The notes under the pieces are model-generated. The model did no database searches and was not told where the DNA came from. It saw only the letters and a program-made list of their open reading frames with translations. 64,000 bases of DNA from Marivita sp046592965 (lineage in GTDB: Bacteria > Pseudomonadota > Alphaproteobacteria > Rhodobacterales > Rhodobacteraceae), in the NCBI RefSeq assembly GCF_046592965.1, contig NZ_JBISBV010000003.1, positions 248,001 through 312,000 on the forward strand, read 5' to 3'. Below, piece after piece: positions 1 through 7,886 of the stretch (position 1 is its first letter; each line of letters opens with the position of its first letter). A program made the position numbers and the translations under genes.

Positions 1-864
1 TTTTCGGCCCATATGGCCGTCTGCCAGCCCGGCGATGTGGCGCTTTACGTCGATCCATATTACGCCACCTACCCCGGCGTCGTGCGCTCTGCCGGGGCAC
101 TCCCGCGCGCCGTGCAAACGCGCTCGTCCCAAGGCTTCCTGCCACAGCGCGATGAATTGGAGGCGGCTTGCGGCAACGCCGTGTCCCTCTTGGTGAACAC
201 ACCGAACAACCCCACGGGAGCGGTCTATCCACGCGAGACGCTTGAGACGATTGCGGATGTCGTGCAACGGCACGACATGTGGCTGATCTCGGACGAGGTC
301 TATGACACGCAGGTGTGGGAAGGGACGCATCTGTCACCCCGCGCCCTGCCCGGCATGGCCGAGCGCACGCTTGTCGTCGGGTCGATGTCGAAAAGCCACG
401 CCATGACGGGCAGTCGCGTGGGCTGGATCGTGGGGCCACAGGCCGCGATTGCGTGTCTGATCGATCTTGCGACCAACACCACCTACGGCGTTCCGGGTTA
501 TATTCAGGACGCGGCCCTGTTTGCTCTTCGCTCTGGAGACAGGCTCGAGACCGAGGTTGCCGCTCCGTTCCGCCGCCGCCGCGAGATCGCGGCAAAGGTT
601 TTGGCCGGGCACGACTCGCTCCGGGCCATTCCCGCGCAGGGCGCGATGTACCTGATGCTGGATATCCGCAGAACCGGCATGTCAGGAGAGGCGTTCGCCA
701 ATGCCCTTCTGGACACGCACAAGATCGCGGTGATGCCGGGCGAGAGCTTTGGCGCCTCGGCGGCGGGCCATGTGAGGATCGCGATGACCGTAGACGACGC
801 ACGGTTCGGCACAGCGCTGAAGACGGTGTGCGCCTTCGCGGATGACATGGCGAAAGCGGCCTAG
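1..864 (+). CDS. Class I/II PLP-dependent aminotransferase, 5' end outside window
   Basis: The frame is open from base 1, so the N-terminus is missing and the first in-window ATG (13) is internal. The protein has the fold-type I hallmarks: an NTPNNPTG segment, an SDEVYD segment binding the PLP pyridine nitrogen, and the GSMSKSHAMTGSRVGW segment whose lysine should form the Schiff base. The C-terminal part ends with GHVRIAMT, matching the conserved substrate-carboxylate arginine region. It transfers amino groups between an amino acid and a 2-oxoacid. The sequence resembles the aspartate/arginine-pyruvate transaminase branch, but the substrate cannot be read from what is visible. It is convergent with ndk. 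Confidence 0.88.
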   Translation, partial: FSAHMAVCQPGDVALYVDPYYATYPGVVRSAGALPRAVQTRSSQGFLPQRDELEAACGNAVSLLVNTPNNPTGAVYPRETLETIADVVQRHDMWLISDEVYDTQVWEGTHLSPRALPGMAERTLVVGSMSKSHAMTGSRVGWIVGPQAAIACLIDLATNTTYGVPGYIQDAALFALRSGDRLETEVAAPFRRRREIAAKVLAGHDSLRAIPAQGAMYLMLDIRRTGMSGEAFANALLDTHKIAVMPGESFGASAAGHVRIAMTVDDARFGTALKTVCAFADDMAKAA

Positions 865-871
865 AGAGATG

Positions 872-899
872 AAAAAGGCCGGGCGTTCGGCCCGGCCTT
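872..899 (-). terminator. Rho-independent terminator of ndk
   Basis: A perfect 10-bp stem (AAGGCCGGGC / GCCCGGCCTT, 875-899) with a 5-nt loop is followed on the minus strand by a T-tract. It lies between the convergent aminotransferase and ndk genes and best fits termination of ndk, though it may also act on the plus strand. Confidence 0.8.
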
Positions 900-932
900 G
901 TCAAATTCCTTGGGGCGCAAACGCCCTCGCGA

Positions 933-1355
933 TCAGCCGACCAGTTCGAGACCGGAGAAGAAGAACGCGATTTCTTCGGCAGCGGTCTCCGGCGCGTCGG
1001 AACCGTGAACGGAGTTTTCACCGACGGATTCGGCGAATTCGGCGCGGATCGTTCCGGGTGCTGCGTCGGAGGGGTTGGTGGCGCCCATGACTTCGCGGTT
1101 CTTGGCGATTGCGCCCTCGCCTTCGAGAACTTGAACGACAACCGGTTCGGAGGCCATGAACTCGCACAGCTCGTCATAGAACGGGCGCTCGGAGTGAACG
1201 GCGTAGAACTGGCCGGCCTGCGCCTTGGTCAGATGAATGCGCTTTTGCGCGATGATGCGCAGACCGGCCTCTTCGAACTTGGCGTTGATCTTGCCGGTCA
1301 GGTTGCGGCGGGTTGCGTCGGGTTTGATGATCGAAAAGGTACGTTCGAGGGCCAT
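933..1355 (-). CDS. ndk: Nucleoside diphosphate kinase
   Basis: The 140-residue protein is the usual length for bacterial Ndk and is recognisable throughout. It starts MALERTFSIIKPDA, which carries the KPDA motif, and has the active-site histidine in the NSVHGSD motif near residue 117. It transfers the gamma phosphate of ATP to nucleoside diphosphates through a phosphohistidine and balances cytosolic NTP pools. A GGAG-like ribosome site precedes the ATG. It appears monocistronic, with a strong terminator immediately downstream. Confidence 0.98.
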   Translation of the reverse strand: MALERTFSIIKPDATRRNLTGKINAKFEEAGLRIIAQKRIHLTKAQAGQFYAVHSERPFYDELCEFMASEPVVVQVLEGEGAIAKNREVMGATNPSDAAPGTIRAEFAESVGENSVHGSDAPETAAEEIAFFFSGLELVG

Positions 1356-1430
1356 TTGGGTCGCTCCGTAAGGTTTGGTTTGTGATTGGAGCGCCGGTTA
1401 GCATGCGGCTTTCGTCATGAAAAGCCGTGA

Positions 1431-1448
1431 TTGGGGGCCAGCCCCCAA
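1431..1448. repeat. G-rich hairpin element (TTGGGGGC..GCCCCCAA)
   Basis: An 18-bp palindrome is followed by AACCCCCGAGGAATTTTG. Similar GGGGG(C/A)AGCCCCC...CCCCCGGAG elements are scattered between genes in roseobacters. That this is a copy of such a repetitive element is from general knowledge and was not checked by counting copies. It sits between the ndk promoter region and the ABC-F gene. Confidence 0.45.
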
Positions 1449-1523
1449 ACCCCCGAGGAATTTTGCGCCCAAAGACGCCAAGAGCGCTGGTCTGTCGTCG
1501 CGTTCGTTGCTAAGGCGCGTGCC

Positions 1524-3377
1524 ATGTTGAAGATTGAAGATATCACCTATGCGGTCGAAGGTCGGCCCCTGTTCGAGGGCGCGAGCTCGGTCATTCCGGA
1601 TGGGCACAAGGTCGGTCTGGTGGGGCCCAACGGAGCGGGCAAGACGACGCTCTTTCGGTTGATCCGCGGCGAACTGGCGCTGGAGGGCGGCAGCATTTCG
1701 GTGCCGCGTGGCGCGCGGATCGGCGGGGTGTCACAGGAGGTGCCAGGATCGGACGTGTCGCTTCTGGATACGGTGCTGGAAGCCGACACCGAACGTGCAG
1801 CGCTGATGGCCGAGGCCGAGACGGCGACCGATGGCGCGCGGATTGCAGAAGTGCAGACGCGGCTGGCCGATATCGACGCCTGGTCGGCCGAGGCGCGCGC
1901 GGCCTCGATCCTGAAGGGGTTGGGCTTTGACGACGATGAGCAGCAAATGCCCTGTAGCGCGTTTTCCGGCGGGTGGCGCATGCGCGTGGCCTTGGCCGGG
2001 GTGCTGTTTGCGCAGCCCGATTTGCTGCTGCTGGACGAGCCGACCAACTATCTCGACCTTGAGGGCGCGTTGTGGCTTGAGAGTTATCTGGCGAAATACC
2101 CTTTTACGGTGATCGTCATCAGCCACGACCGTGGATTGCTTAACCGCGCGGTCGGCGCGATCCTGCATCTTGAGGACCGTCAGCTGACATTCTACCAGGG
2201 CCCTTACGACCAGTTCGCGCGTCAACGCGCCGAACGGCGTGCGCAGGCCAGCGCGGTGGCAAAGAAGCAGGCGGCGCGCGTGGCGCATCTGCAATCGTTC
2301 GTCGATCGGTTCCGCGCCAAGGCCAGCAAGGCCAAGCAGGCGCAATCGCGACTGAAGATGATCGAGCGCATGGACATGGTCAGCGCCCCGGAAGAAATTG
2401 CAAAGCGGGTGTTCACATTCCCTCAGCCCGACGAGCTGTCGCCGCCGATCATCCGGGTCGAAAACGGCGTCACCGGCTATGGCGAGACCGAAGTTCTGCG
2501 CAAGCTCGATCTTCGGATCGACCAGGACGACCGCATCGCCCTTCTGGGCAAGAACGGTCAGGGCAAGTCGACGCTGGCGAAGCTTTTGTCGGACCGATTG
2601 CCACTGATGGCAGGTCGGATCACACGCTCCTCAAAGCTGCGCATCGGGTTCTTTGCCCAGCATCAGGTGGACGAGTTGCACGTGGATGAGACGCCGCTGG
2701 ATCACCTTCGGCGCGTGCGCCCCGGTGAAATGCCGTCACGGCACCGGGCGCGGCTGGCGGGCTTTGGTTTGATGGCCGCGCAGGCCGAAACGGTCGTCGG
2801 ACGCTTGTCCGGCGGGCAGAAGGCGCGCTTGTCTCTCTTGCTGGCCACGATTGACGCGCCGCATCTGCTGATCCTGGACGAGCCGACGAACCACCTCGAT
2901 ATCGAAAGCCGCGAGGCGCTGGTCGAAGCGCTGACCGCCTATTCCGGTGCCGTCATTCTGGTCAGCCACGACATGCATCTGTTGTCGATGGTTGCGGACC
3001 GGTTGTGGCTGGTCAAGGACGGCCACGTCACCACCTATGAGGACGATCTGGACGCCTACCGCACCATGCTGCTGACGCCGGACAAGCCTGCGAAAGTGGA
3101 AAAACCCAAACCGGCGCGCGCGCCGCGGCCGGATCGCGATGCGATGCTGGCTTTGCGATCCGAGCTGCGCAAATGCGAGGCGCGGGTGGAAAAGATCGAG
3201 GCGATGCGCGAGCAACTGGCCAAGAAACTGGCCGATCCCGCGCTTTACGAAACCTCGCGCAAGGGCGAGTTGGAAACCTGGAACCGCAAATACGCCGAAG
3301 TGATGCAGGGGCTTGGGCGAGCGGAAAGCTTGTGGGAGGCCGCTGCGGCCAAGCTGGACGAGGCAGAAAGCGCGTGA
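1524..3377 (+). CDS. ABC-F family ATPase (YheS/Uup type)
   Basis: This 617-residue protein has two ABC ATPase domains and no membrane segments. Domain 1 carries Walker A GPNGAGKTT and signature FSGGW; domain 2 carries Walker A GKNGQGKST and signature LSGGQ. Each has LLLDEPTN or LILDEPTN followed by ISHD/VSHD. A charged arm linker with many Lys/Arg/Ala separates the two domains, and a C-terminal coiled coil occupies roughly residues 530-615. ABC-F proteins act on the ribosome E site during translation. I chose the ATG at 1524 because the protein then begins with the standard MLKIEDITYAV and a TAAGG site lies 8 nt upstream; the open frame extends further without homology. Assignment to YheS rather than Uup is tentative. 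Confidence 0.93.
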   Translation: MLKIEDITYAVEGRPLFEGASSVIPDGHKVGLVGPNGAGKTTLFRLIRGELALEGGSISVPRGARIGGVSQEVPGSDVSLLDTVLEADTERAALMAEAETATDGARIAEVQTRLADIDAWSAEARAASILKGLGFDDDEQQMPCSAFSGGWRMRVALAGVLFAQPDLLLLDEPTNYLDLEGALWLESYLAKYPFTVIVISHDRGLLNRAVGAILHLEDRQLTFYQGPYDQFARQRAERRAQASAVAKKQAARVAHLQSFVDRFRAKASKAKQAQSRLKMIERMDMVSAPEEIAKRVFTFPQPDELSPPIIRVENGVTGYGETEVLRKLDLRIDQDDRIALLGKNGQGKSTLAKLLSDRLPLMAGRITRSSKLRIGFFAQHQVDELHVDETPLDHLRRVRPGEMPSRHRARLAGFGLMAAQAETVVGRLSGGQKARLSLLLATIDAPHLLILDEPTNHLDIESREALVEALTAYSGAVILVSHDMHLLSMVADRLWLVKDGHVTTYEDDLDAYRTMLLTPDKPAKVEKPKPARAPRPDRDAMLALRSELRKCEARVEKIEAMREQLAKKLADPALYETSRKGELETWNRKYAEVMQGLGRAESLWEAAAAKLDEAESA

Positions 3378-3418
3378 CCCGAGCTCTTGCCAAAGCTGCG
3401 CGTGGATTCTAGGGCCGG

Positions 3419-4045
3419 ATGATGGATTTCGCGTTCATCATATCGGCCTTCGTCACGCTGTTCGTGGTGATCGACCCCATCGGCCTGACGCCCGTGTTCA
3501 TCGCGCTGACGCCCGGAATGACGGTACAGCACCGCCGTGTGATCGCGGTGCGGGCCAGCGTGATTGCGGCAGCCTTGTTGTTCCTGTTTGCGTTCTTGGG
3601 TGAGCAGGTTCTGGGCTTTATCGGCATCTCGATGCCCGCATTCCGGATTTCGGGTGGCATCCTGTTGTTCCTGACTGCGCTTGACATGCTGTTTGAGCGG
3701 CGTACCAAGCGGCGTGACGACAAGGCGGATATCGACGACCTTCCGGACCCTTCGGTGTTCCCGATCGCCATTCCGCTGATCGCCGGCCCAGGCGCGATTG
3801 CTTCGGTCATCTTGCTGACAGGTGAAGCCGACGGCACAGCGGGGATGATTACGGTGCTGGGCGTGATGGTCGCCGTGCTGCTGTTGGTCTTTGCCTTTTT
3901 CCTGAGCGCCAACCTGATTGAACGGGCGCTCGGCAAGACCGGGATCGTGGTTGTGACTCGGCTGCTCGGAATGTTGCTGGCGGCCTTGTCGGTCCAGTTC
4001 GTGCTGGACGGCATTCGCGGCTTCGGCATGGGGTTGGGTGGATAA
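3419..4045 (+). CDS. MarC family integral membrane protein
   Basis: A 208-residue, very hydrophobic protein with about six predicted membrane segments. The N-terminal stretch FVTLFVVIDPIGLTPVF is the typical MarC signature, and a second NAAT-like half contains FPIAIPLIAGPGAI. Length fits the family (about 200-220). MarC proteins are inner-membrane proteins of uncertain function; the original link with multiple antibiotic resistance was not upheld. The tandem ATGs at 3419 and 3422 follow an AGGG site. It is 41 bp downstream of the ABC-F gene and may be cotranscribed. Confidence 0.93.
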   Translation: MMDFAFIISAFVTLFVVIDPIGLTPVFIALTPGMTVQHRRVIAVRASVIAAALLFLFAFLGEQVLGFIGISMPAFRISGGILLFLTALDMLFERRTKRRDDKADIDDLPDPSVFPIAIPLIAGPGAIASVILLTGEADGTAGMITVLGVMVAVLLLVFAFFLSANLIERALGKTGIVVVTRLLGMLLAALSVQFVLDGIRGFGMGLGG

Positions 4046-4116
4046 TCTGCCCTGCCCTACAAAATCGCTGTCGCGCGGCCTACATTCAGTAGTCTGAGGA
4101 CAAGGTGGGATGCGTG

Positions 4117-4698
4117 ATGTCGAGCATGGAATATGGCAATCTGGCTTATCTGGTGCTGCTTGGCGCGGTCGTCGTGTTCTGGTTTCTTGTCAGTCACCGA
4201 CAAAGCCTGAACAAGACGCTGCAACACGGCGCGCTTTGGGGCCTTATCTTTCTCGGGGTGATCGCTGCCATTGGGCTTTGGGACGATATTCGCCAGACCA
4301 TTCAGCCCCAGCAGCTTGTGGTTAGTGACGCGGGTCGGATCGAGGTTCCGCGCGCGCCGGACGGGCATTATTACCTGACGCTCGACATCAACAACGCGCC
4401 GATCCGGTTTGTCGTGGATACGGGCGCCACCAGCATTGTGCTCACGCAATCCGACGCAAGCCGGATTGGCCTGACGGATGACGACATGATCTATTTCTCG
4501 GAAGCCATGACGGCCAACGGCCCGGTGCGCACCGCGCCGGTGAGGCTCGATGAGGTCGCCCTGGGGCCGTTCCGCGACACAAACGTGCGCGCGTTCGTCA
4601 ATGAGGGAGACATGAAGGGCTCGCTGCTGGGGATGGACTATCTCAGCCGGTTTGCCCGTCTGGAAATCGCCGGGGGGCGTTTGATTCTTCATCGGTAG
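4117..4698 (+). CDS. Membrane-anchored retropepsin-like aspartic protease (TIGR02281-type)
   Basis: The 193-residue protein begins with two hydrophobic segments (about residues 8-28 and 40-57). A soluble domain follows, with the aspartyl protease triad motif VVDTGATSIVL and the partner flap and strand segments ending in LLGMDYLSRF. Bacterial members of this clan are homodimeric periplasmic proteases like retroviral retropepsin, since only one DTG is present per chain. I prefer the ATG at 4117 because an AAGGTGGG site lies about 6 nt upstream. A GTG at 4105 would add four residues and overlap that site. The physiological substrate is unknown. Confidence 0.85.
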   Translation: MSSMEYGNLAYLVLLGAVVVFWFLVSHRQSLNKTLQHGALWGLIFLGVIAAIGLWDDIRQTIQPQQLVVSDAGRIEVPRAPDGHYYLTLDINNAPIRFVVDTGATSIVLTQSDASRIGLTDDDMIYFSEAMTANGPVRTAPVRLDEVALGPFRDTNVRAFVNEGDMKGSLLGMDYLSRFARLEIAGGRLILHR

Positions 4699-4797
4699 AA
4701 CGAAATACGCAATGCCGTCAGCCCGCCGTTTCTGGGGGGTTGGCGACCGCGAAAGCTTGGGCTAGGTTTTGGCTCATATCGAAGTTTTGGAACTGTC

Positions 4798-5604
4798 ATG
4801 CGCCACTCGCTGCCACTTGCTCCGCAGTTTTACGTCACCGCGCCCCAGCCGTGCCCCTATCTGGAGGGCCGGATGGAGCGCAAGCTGTTCACTGCGCTGC
4901 AGGGGGAACATGCCAACACGTTGAATGACAGCCTCTCCAGACAGGGGTTCCGCCGTTCGCAGAACGTGCTTTACCGGCCGTCCTGTTCGGATTGCGCGGC
5001 GTGTCTGTCGGCGCGCATTTCGGTCGAGGCGTTTCGCCCGTCCCGCAGCCAGCGACGCACCATCAAGCGCAACGCGCATCTGCGACGTCGCGCAACCAGC
5101 GCCTGGGCGACTGAAGACCAGTATGATCTTTTCCGTCGTTATCTGGATGCGCGCCACGCCGATGGCGGGATGGCCGATATGGACGTCTTTGATTTCGCCG
5201 CCATGGTCGAGGAAACGCCGATCCGGTCGCGGGTGATCGAATACACGCATGGAAACGAGCTGGATGCGGTCTGCCTGACGGATGTGCTGGGCGACGGGTT
5301 GAGCATGGTTTATTCTTTCTACACGCCCGATGTCCCGGCACAGAGCCTTGGCACCTACATGATCCTCGATCATATCGAAATCGCGCGCGAAGCCGGTCTG
5401 CCCTATGTCTATCTGGGATATTGGGTGCCGGGCAGCCCGAAGATGGGCTACAAGGCGTCGTTCTCTGGATTGGAGGTCTTTCGCCGCGGCGCGTGGGAGA
5501 CGTTCAAATCGCCAGATGCCTATTCGGCAGACACCCATCCCCTGATGACGGATCCGATCGCCGAGCAGGTGTCCAACATATCGCTACCCGATTTGCGGGG
5601 ATAA
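4798..5604 (+). CDS. bpt: Aspartate/glutamate leucyltransferase
   Basis: A 268-residue protein of the ATE/Bpt family, which transfers leucine from Leu-tRNA to proteins with N-terminal Asp or Glu and so feeds them to the ClpS-ClpAP N-degron pathway. Recognisable features are the N-terminal region with CPYLEGRMERKLFT, the cysteine cluster CSDCAACL, and the C-terminal acyltransferase core with GTYMILDHIEIAR, YVYLGYWVPGS and MGYKASF. Length is slightly above the Bpt norm (about 250). Older annotations call it arginyltransferase. It is convergent with the MgtC-like gene, 14 bp from its stop. Confidence 0.95.
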   Translation: MRHSLPLAPQFYVTAPQPCPYLEGRMERKLFTALQGEHANTLNDSLSRQGFRRSQNVLYRPSCSDCAACLSARISVEAFRPSRSQRRTIKRNAHLRRRATSAWATEDQYDLFRRYLDARHADGGMADMDVFDFAAMVEETPIRSRVIEYTHGNELDAVCLTDVLGDGLSMVYSFYTPDVPAQSLGTYMILDHIEIAREAGLPYVYLGYWVPGSPKMGYKASFSGLEVFRRGAWETFKSPDAYSADTHPLMTDPIAEQVSNISLPDLRG

Positions 5605-5618
5605 CCGGCAGCGCGATC

Positions 5619-6080
5619 TCAAGACTTGTTGTCCCATTTCTCGGTGAACGGGGCGCTGACGATCATCACCAGCAGGACGATTGCGGTCACGGTCAGCGCG
5701 ATGCCGATCTCGCCCGCGCCGCAGATCAGACCAATCGCACCGGCGCTCCAGATGCTGGCGGCAGTGCCCGCCCCCTTGACGAAATCGCCTTCGCGAAACA
5801 TCGCCCCCGCGCCCAGAAAGCCGATGCCGGTGATGACGCCCTCCATCACACGGGTGGGGTCGATCTGTGTGTCTTCGTCACCGAATTCGGCACTGAGTTC
5901 GGTCGTCGTGATCAGGATTCCGCACGCCACCACCGAGATGATGACATAGGGGCGGAAATCGATCGGTTTGTTGCGGAAATAGCGTTCCAATCCGATTGCA
6001 AGCGGCAATAGCGTTGCGGTCAGGAACTGGATGATCACATTGAACAGGGGCACGGTGGTAAAGACGAAAAGCTCGATCAT
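5619..6080 (-). CDS. MgtC/SapB family membrane protein
   Basis: The 153-residue protein has four to five hydrophobic segments and the MgtC family core: a GLERYFRNKP stretch after the first helix, and GVITGIGFLGAGAMFREGDFVKGAGTAASIW, which includes the conserved GIGFLGAG. MgtC homologues modulate growth under Mg limitation and F-ATPase activity in pathogens, but environmental members are poorly understood. The open frame extends 45 codons upstream. I place the start at 6080 because MIELFVFTTVPL begins the first hydrophobic segment and the extension is Arg/His-rich with no similarity. Confidence 0.88.
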   Translation of the reverse strand: MIELFVFTTVPLFNVIIQFLTATLLPLAIGLERYFRNKPIDFRPYVIISVVACGILITTTELSAEFGDEDTQIDPTRVMEGVITGIGFLGAGAMFREGDFVKGAGTAASIWSAGAIGLICGAGEIGIALTVTAIVLLVMIVSAPFTEKWDNKS

Positions 6081-6391
6081 GGGGTATCTTTCGCGACGAT
6101 GGATCTGATGGGTGAACGCCGTGAACGCGCAAAGGGTTCGACATGGCGTGACGAAATCCCGTTTCACACACCGTCGATGGTGCGGCGCTGTCCGGAATAC
6201 GCCCGCATGGGACAATTTGCATCGCAGCCCGCCGCGTCCGCAGGGCGTTATGCGATGGAATCGCAGCCTGCCTCTGTGCTAATGCGTGCTTTGAAATCAG
6301 CGGCATATGTCGCAGAGTGCGCCTGATTACGAGTGCTATAGTTTTGCCCTGACAGAGATTGCACGGACCGCTGAAATTGGAGTTCCGAACA
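6081..6391. other. Divergent intergenic region, no gene seen
   Basis: About 310 bp between the divergently transcribed MgtC-like gene and the first P450. It should hold both promoters. A TATAGT hexamer lies near 6340 but has no convincing -35. A short TGCGA..TCGCA inverted repeat near 6251 is too weak to call. I see no RNA gene or short ORF here. Confidence 0.5.
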
Positions 6392-7549
6392 ATGAGCGAC
6401 TCACCGAAAGCCGACTGGGATCCGCGTTCGCAAGAGGTCCAGTCCGATCAGCGCGCCGCCTATGACACGATGCGGGAGACCTGCCCGGTGGCGTGGAGCG
6501 AGTACATGCACTGGTCGCTGTTCCGCCACGCCGACGTAACCCGCGCGATCAAGGATCACACGACGTTCAGTAATGTTGTCTCCAACCGCCTGACTGTTCC
6601 CAACGGTATGGATCCGCCAGAGCATACCGCTTGGCGACCGATTGTCGAAAAGTACTTTTCGCAAGACCGTGTGGATGCGTTCGAGCCGACCTGTCGCGCG
6701 ATTGCCTCTGACTTGATTGCGAACGCGACCGGAAAAGTCGAGTTGATGGCCGCGCTGGCGCATCCTTTTGCGGTTCGCGTGCAATGCGCCTTTCTCGGCT
6801 GGCCGGAAGAGCTTTCGGAACCGCTGCGGCAGTGGGTTGCGCGCAACCACGAAGCGACATTGGCGCGCGATCACGCCGCGATGACACGGATCGCGGGCGA
6901 GTTCCAAACCCTGATCCGCGAGACAATCGCCGCGCGCATTGACGCGGGTGCGACAGCTGACACCGATGTGGCCGTTGCGCTGACTCAAGAGACTGTCAAC
7001 GGACGCCTGATCAACGAGGACGAGATCACCAGCATTCTGCGCAACTGGACGGTCGGTGAGATCGGCAGCATTGCCGCTTCGGTCGGAATTCTTGCCGAAT
7101 ACCTCGCCAGTCACCCGGAACTTCAAGACCGACTGCGGGCCAATCCGTCTTTGGCCGGGCCTGCGTCTGACGAAATCCTGCGCCTGCATGGCCCTCTGGT
7201 CACGAACCGGCGCATCACGACCTGTCCCGTCGAAATCGGTGGACGCATGCTGGAACGTGGCGCGCGCGTGACGGTGAACTGGGTTGCGGCCAATCGCGAC
7301 CCGCGGGTGTTTGACGCCCCCGACACGTTCCGTCTCGATCGCGACCCAGACGCCAACCTGCTTTATGGCGCGGGCATCCATGTCTGCCCCGGCGCTCCGC
7401 TTGCGCGTATGGAACTGCGGGTCATCCTTGAGGAGCTGCTGGGCGCCACGTCACGCATCGCTTGCGATCCCGACCAGCCCGTGACGCAGGCCGCCTACCC
7501 TGCCAGCGGGTTCGCGCAACTGCATCTGATCATGTCGGCGCGCGACTGA
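6392..7549 (+). CDS. Cytochrome P450 with non-canonical I-helix
   Basis: The 385-residue protein is P450-like throughout. It has the K-helix ExxR in DEILRLHGPL and the heme-ligand loop YGAGIHVCPGAPLARME, with the Cys ligand and Tyr where Phe is usual. The I-helix, which normally reads AGxD/ET to deliver protons to bound oxygen, is here NWTVGEIGSIAAS. The acid and threonine are therefore not in the usual arrangement, which suggests atypical oxygen activation or a peroxide- or NO-type chemistry. The ATG at 6392 has a TTGGAG site 9 nt upstream; an in-frame ATG at 6359 would add 11 non-homologous residues. No redox partner gene is adjacent and the substrate is unknown. Confidence 0.9.
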   Translation: MSDSPKADWDPRSQEVQSDQRAAYDTMRETCPVAWSEYMHWSLFRHADVTRAIKDHTTFSNVVSNRLTVPNGMDPPEHTAWRPIVEKYFSQDRVDAFEPTCRAIASDLIANATGKVELMAALAHPFAVRVQCAFLGWPEELSEPLRQWVARNHEATLARDHAAMTRIAGEFQTLIRETIAARIDAGATADTDVAVALTQETVNGRLINEDEITSILRNWTVGEIGSIAASVGILAEYLASHPELQDRLRANPSLAGPASDEILRLHGPLVTNRRITTCPVEIGGRMLERGARVTVNWVAANRDPRVFDAPDTFRLDRDPDANLLYGAGIHVCPGAPLARMELRVILEELLGATSRIACDPDQPVTQAAYPASGFAQLHLIMSARD

Positions 7550-7693
7550 CAGTGGCGCATGCGCCTTGATTTTTGAAACAATCCAACCTGGAAACAGCCG
7601 CTCGATTACACAAAATTACGTTCGTGCGGCAGGATGGCGCAACTAATGCCAAGAAAAAGTGCGATTCCGGTTCTTTTTTCGGACCATTCGATG

Positions 7694-7722
7694 TTGACCC
7701 TCCCCCGGCCTCGCCATAGTGT
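7694..7722 (+). promoter_or_regulatory. Candidate sigma-70 promoter of the ilv leader
   Basis: A TTGACC hexamer (7694-7699) is followed by CATAGT/TAGTGT at 15-17 nt spacing, placing a start site about 20 nt before the leader-peptide ATG at 7747. It is supported by position and the -35 only; the -10 is weak. Confidence 0.4.
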
Positions 7723-7746
7723 CCGCCCACGCGAGAAGGAGCCGAC

Positions 7747-7794
7747 ATGGCACGAGTCCTAGTCATTGTAGATGAAAAGCGCATGGGCCGGTAA
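7747..7794 (+). CDS. ilv leader peptide (15 aa)
   Basis: A 15-codon ORF reads MARVLVIVDEKRMGR and stops with TAA. Residues 4-8 (V-L-V-I-V) are exactly the branched-chain amino acids made by the downstream enzymes, as expected for a ribosome-mediated attenuator. GAAGGAGCCGAC precedes the ATG and supplies a strong ribosome site. The ORF is followed by a self-complementary region and a classic terminator 90 nt before ilvI. Stalling of the ribosome at scarce Val/Leu/Ile-tRNA codons would permit readthrough. This is inference from architecture known for ilv operons. Confidence 0.88.
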   Translation: MARVLVIVDEKRMGR

Positions 7795-7848
7795 CGGAAC
7801 CTGAACAGGACCCCATGCGCCCCCGACTGACAAGCGGGGGTTTTTTTT
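7779..7848 (+). promoter_or_regulatory. Transcription attenuator of ilvIH
   Basis: The end of the leader ORF (GCGCATGGG, 7779-7787) is perfectly complementary to CCCATGCGC (7812-7820). That element abuts the terminator stem CCCCCG (7820-7825) / CGGGGG (7835-7840), which is followed by eight Ts. The two structures share only one base, so they may stack or compete only partly. The exact antiterminator is therefore uncertain, although the leader peptide plus intrinsic terminator is clear. Confidence 0.8.
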
Positions 7849-7886
7849 CGCGTAACGAACAGAAGTGTCTGTAACGGAGCAAAGCG

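Noticed and set aside
1431..1523. Extended N-terminus of the ABC-F ATPase
   Set aside because: The extension reads through a G-rich repeat element and lacks homology; the ATG at 1524 matches the family start.
7554..7574. Palindrome GGCGCATGCGCC with following Ts as terminator of the first P450
   Set aside because: It can only fold into a 4-bp stem after allowing a loop, so it is too weak to call.
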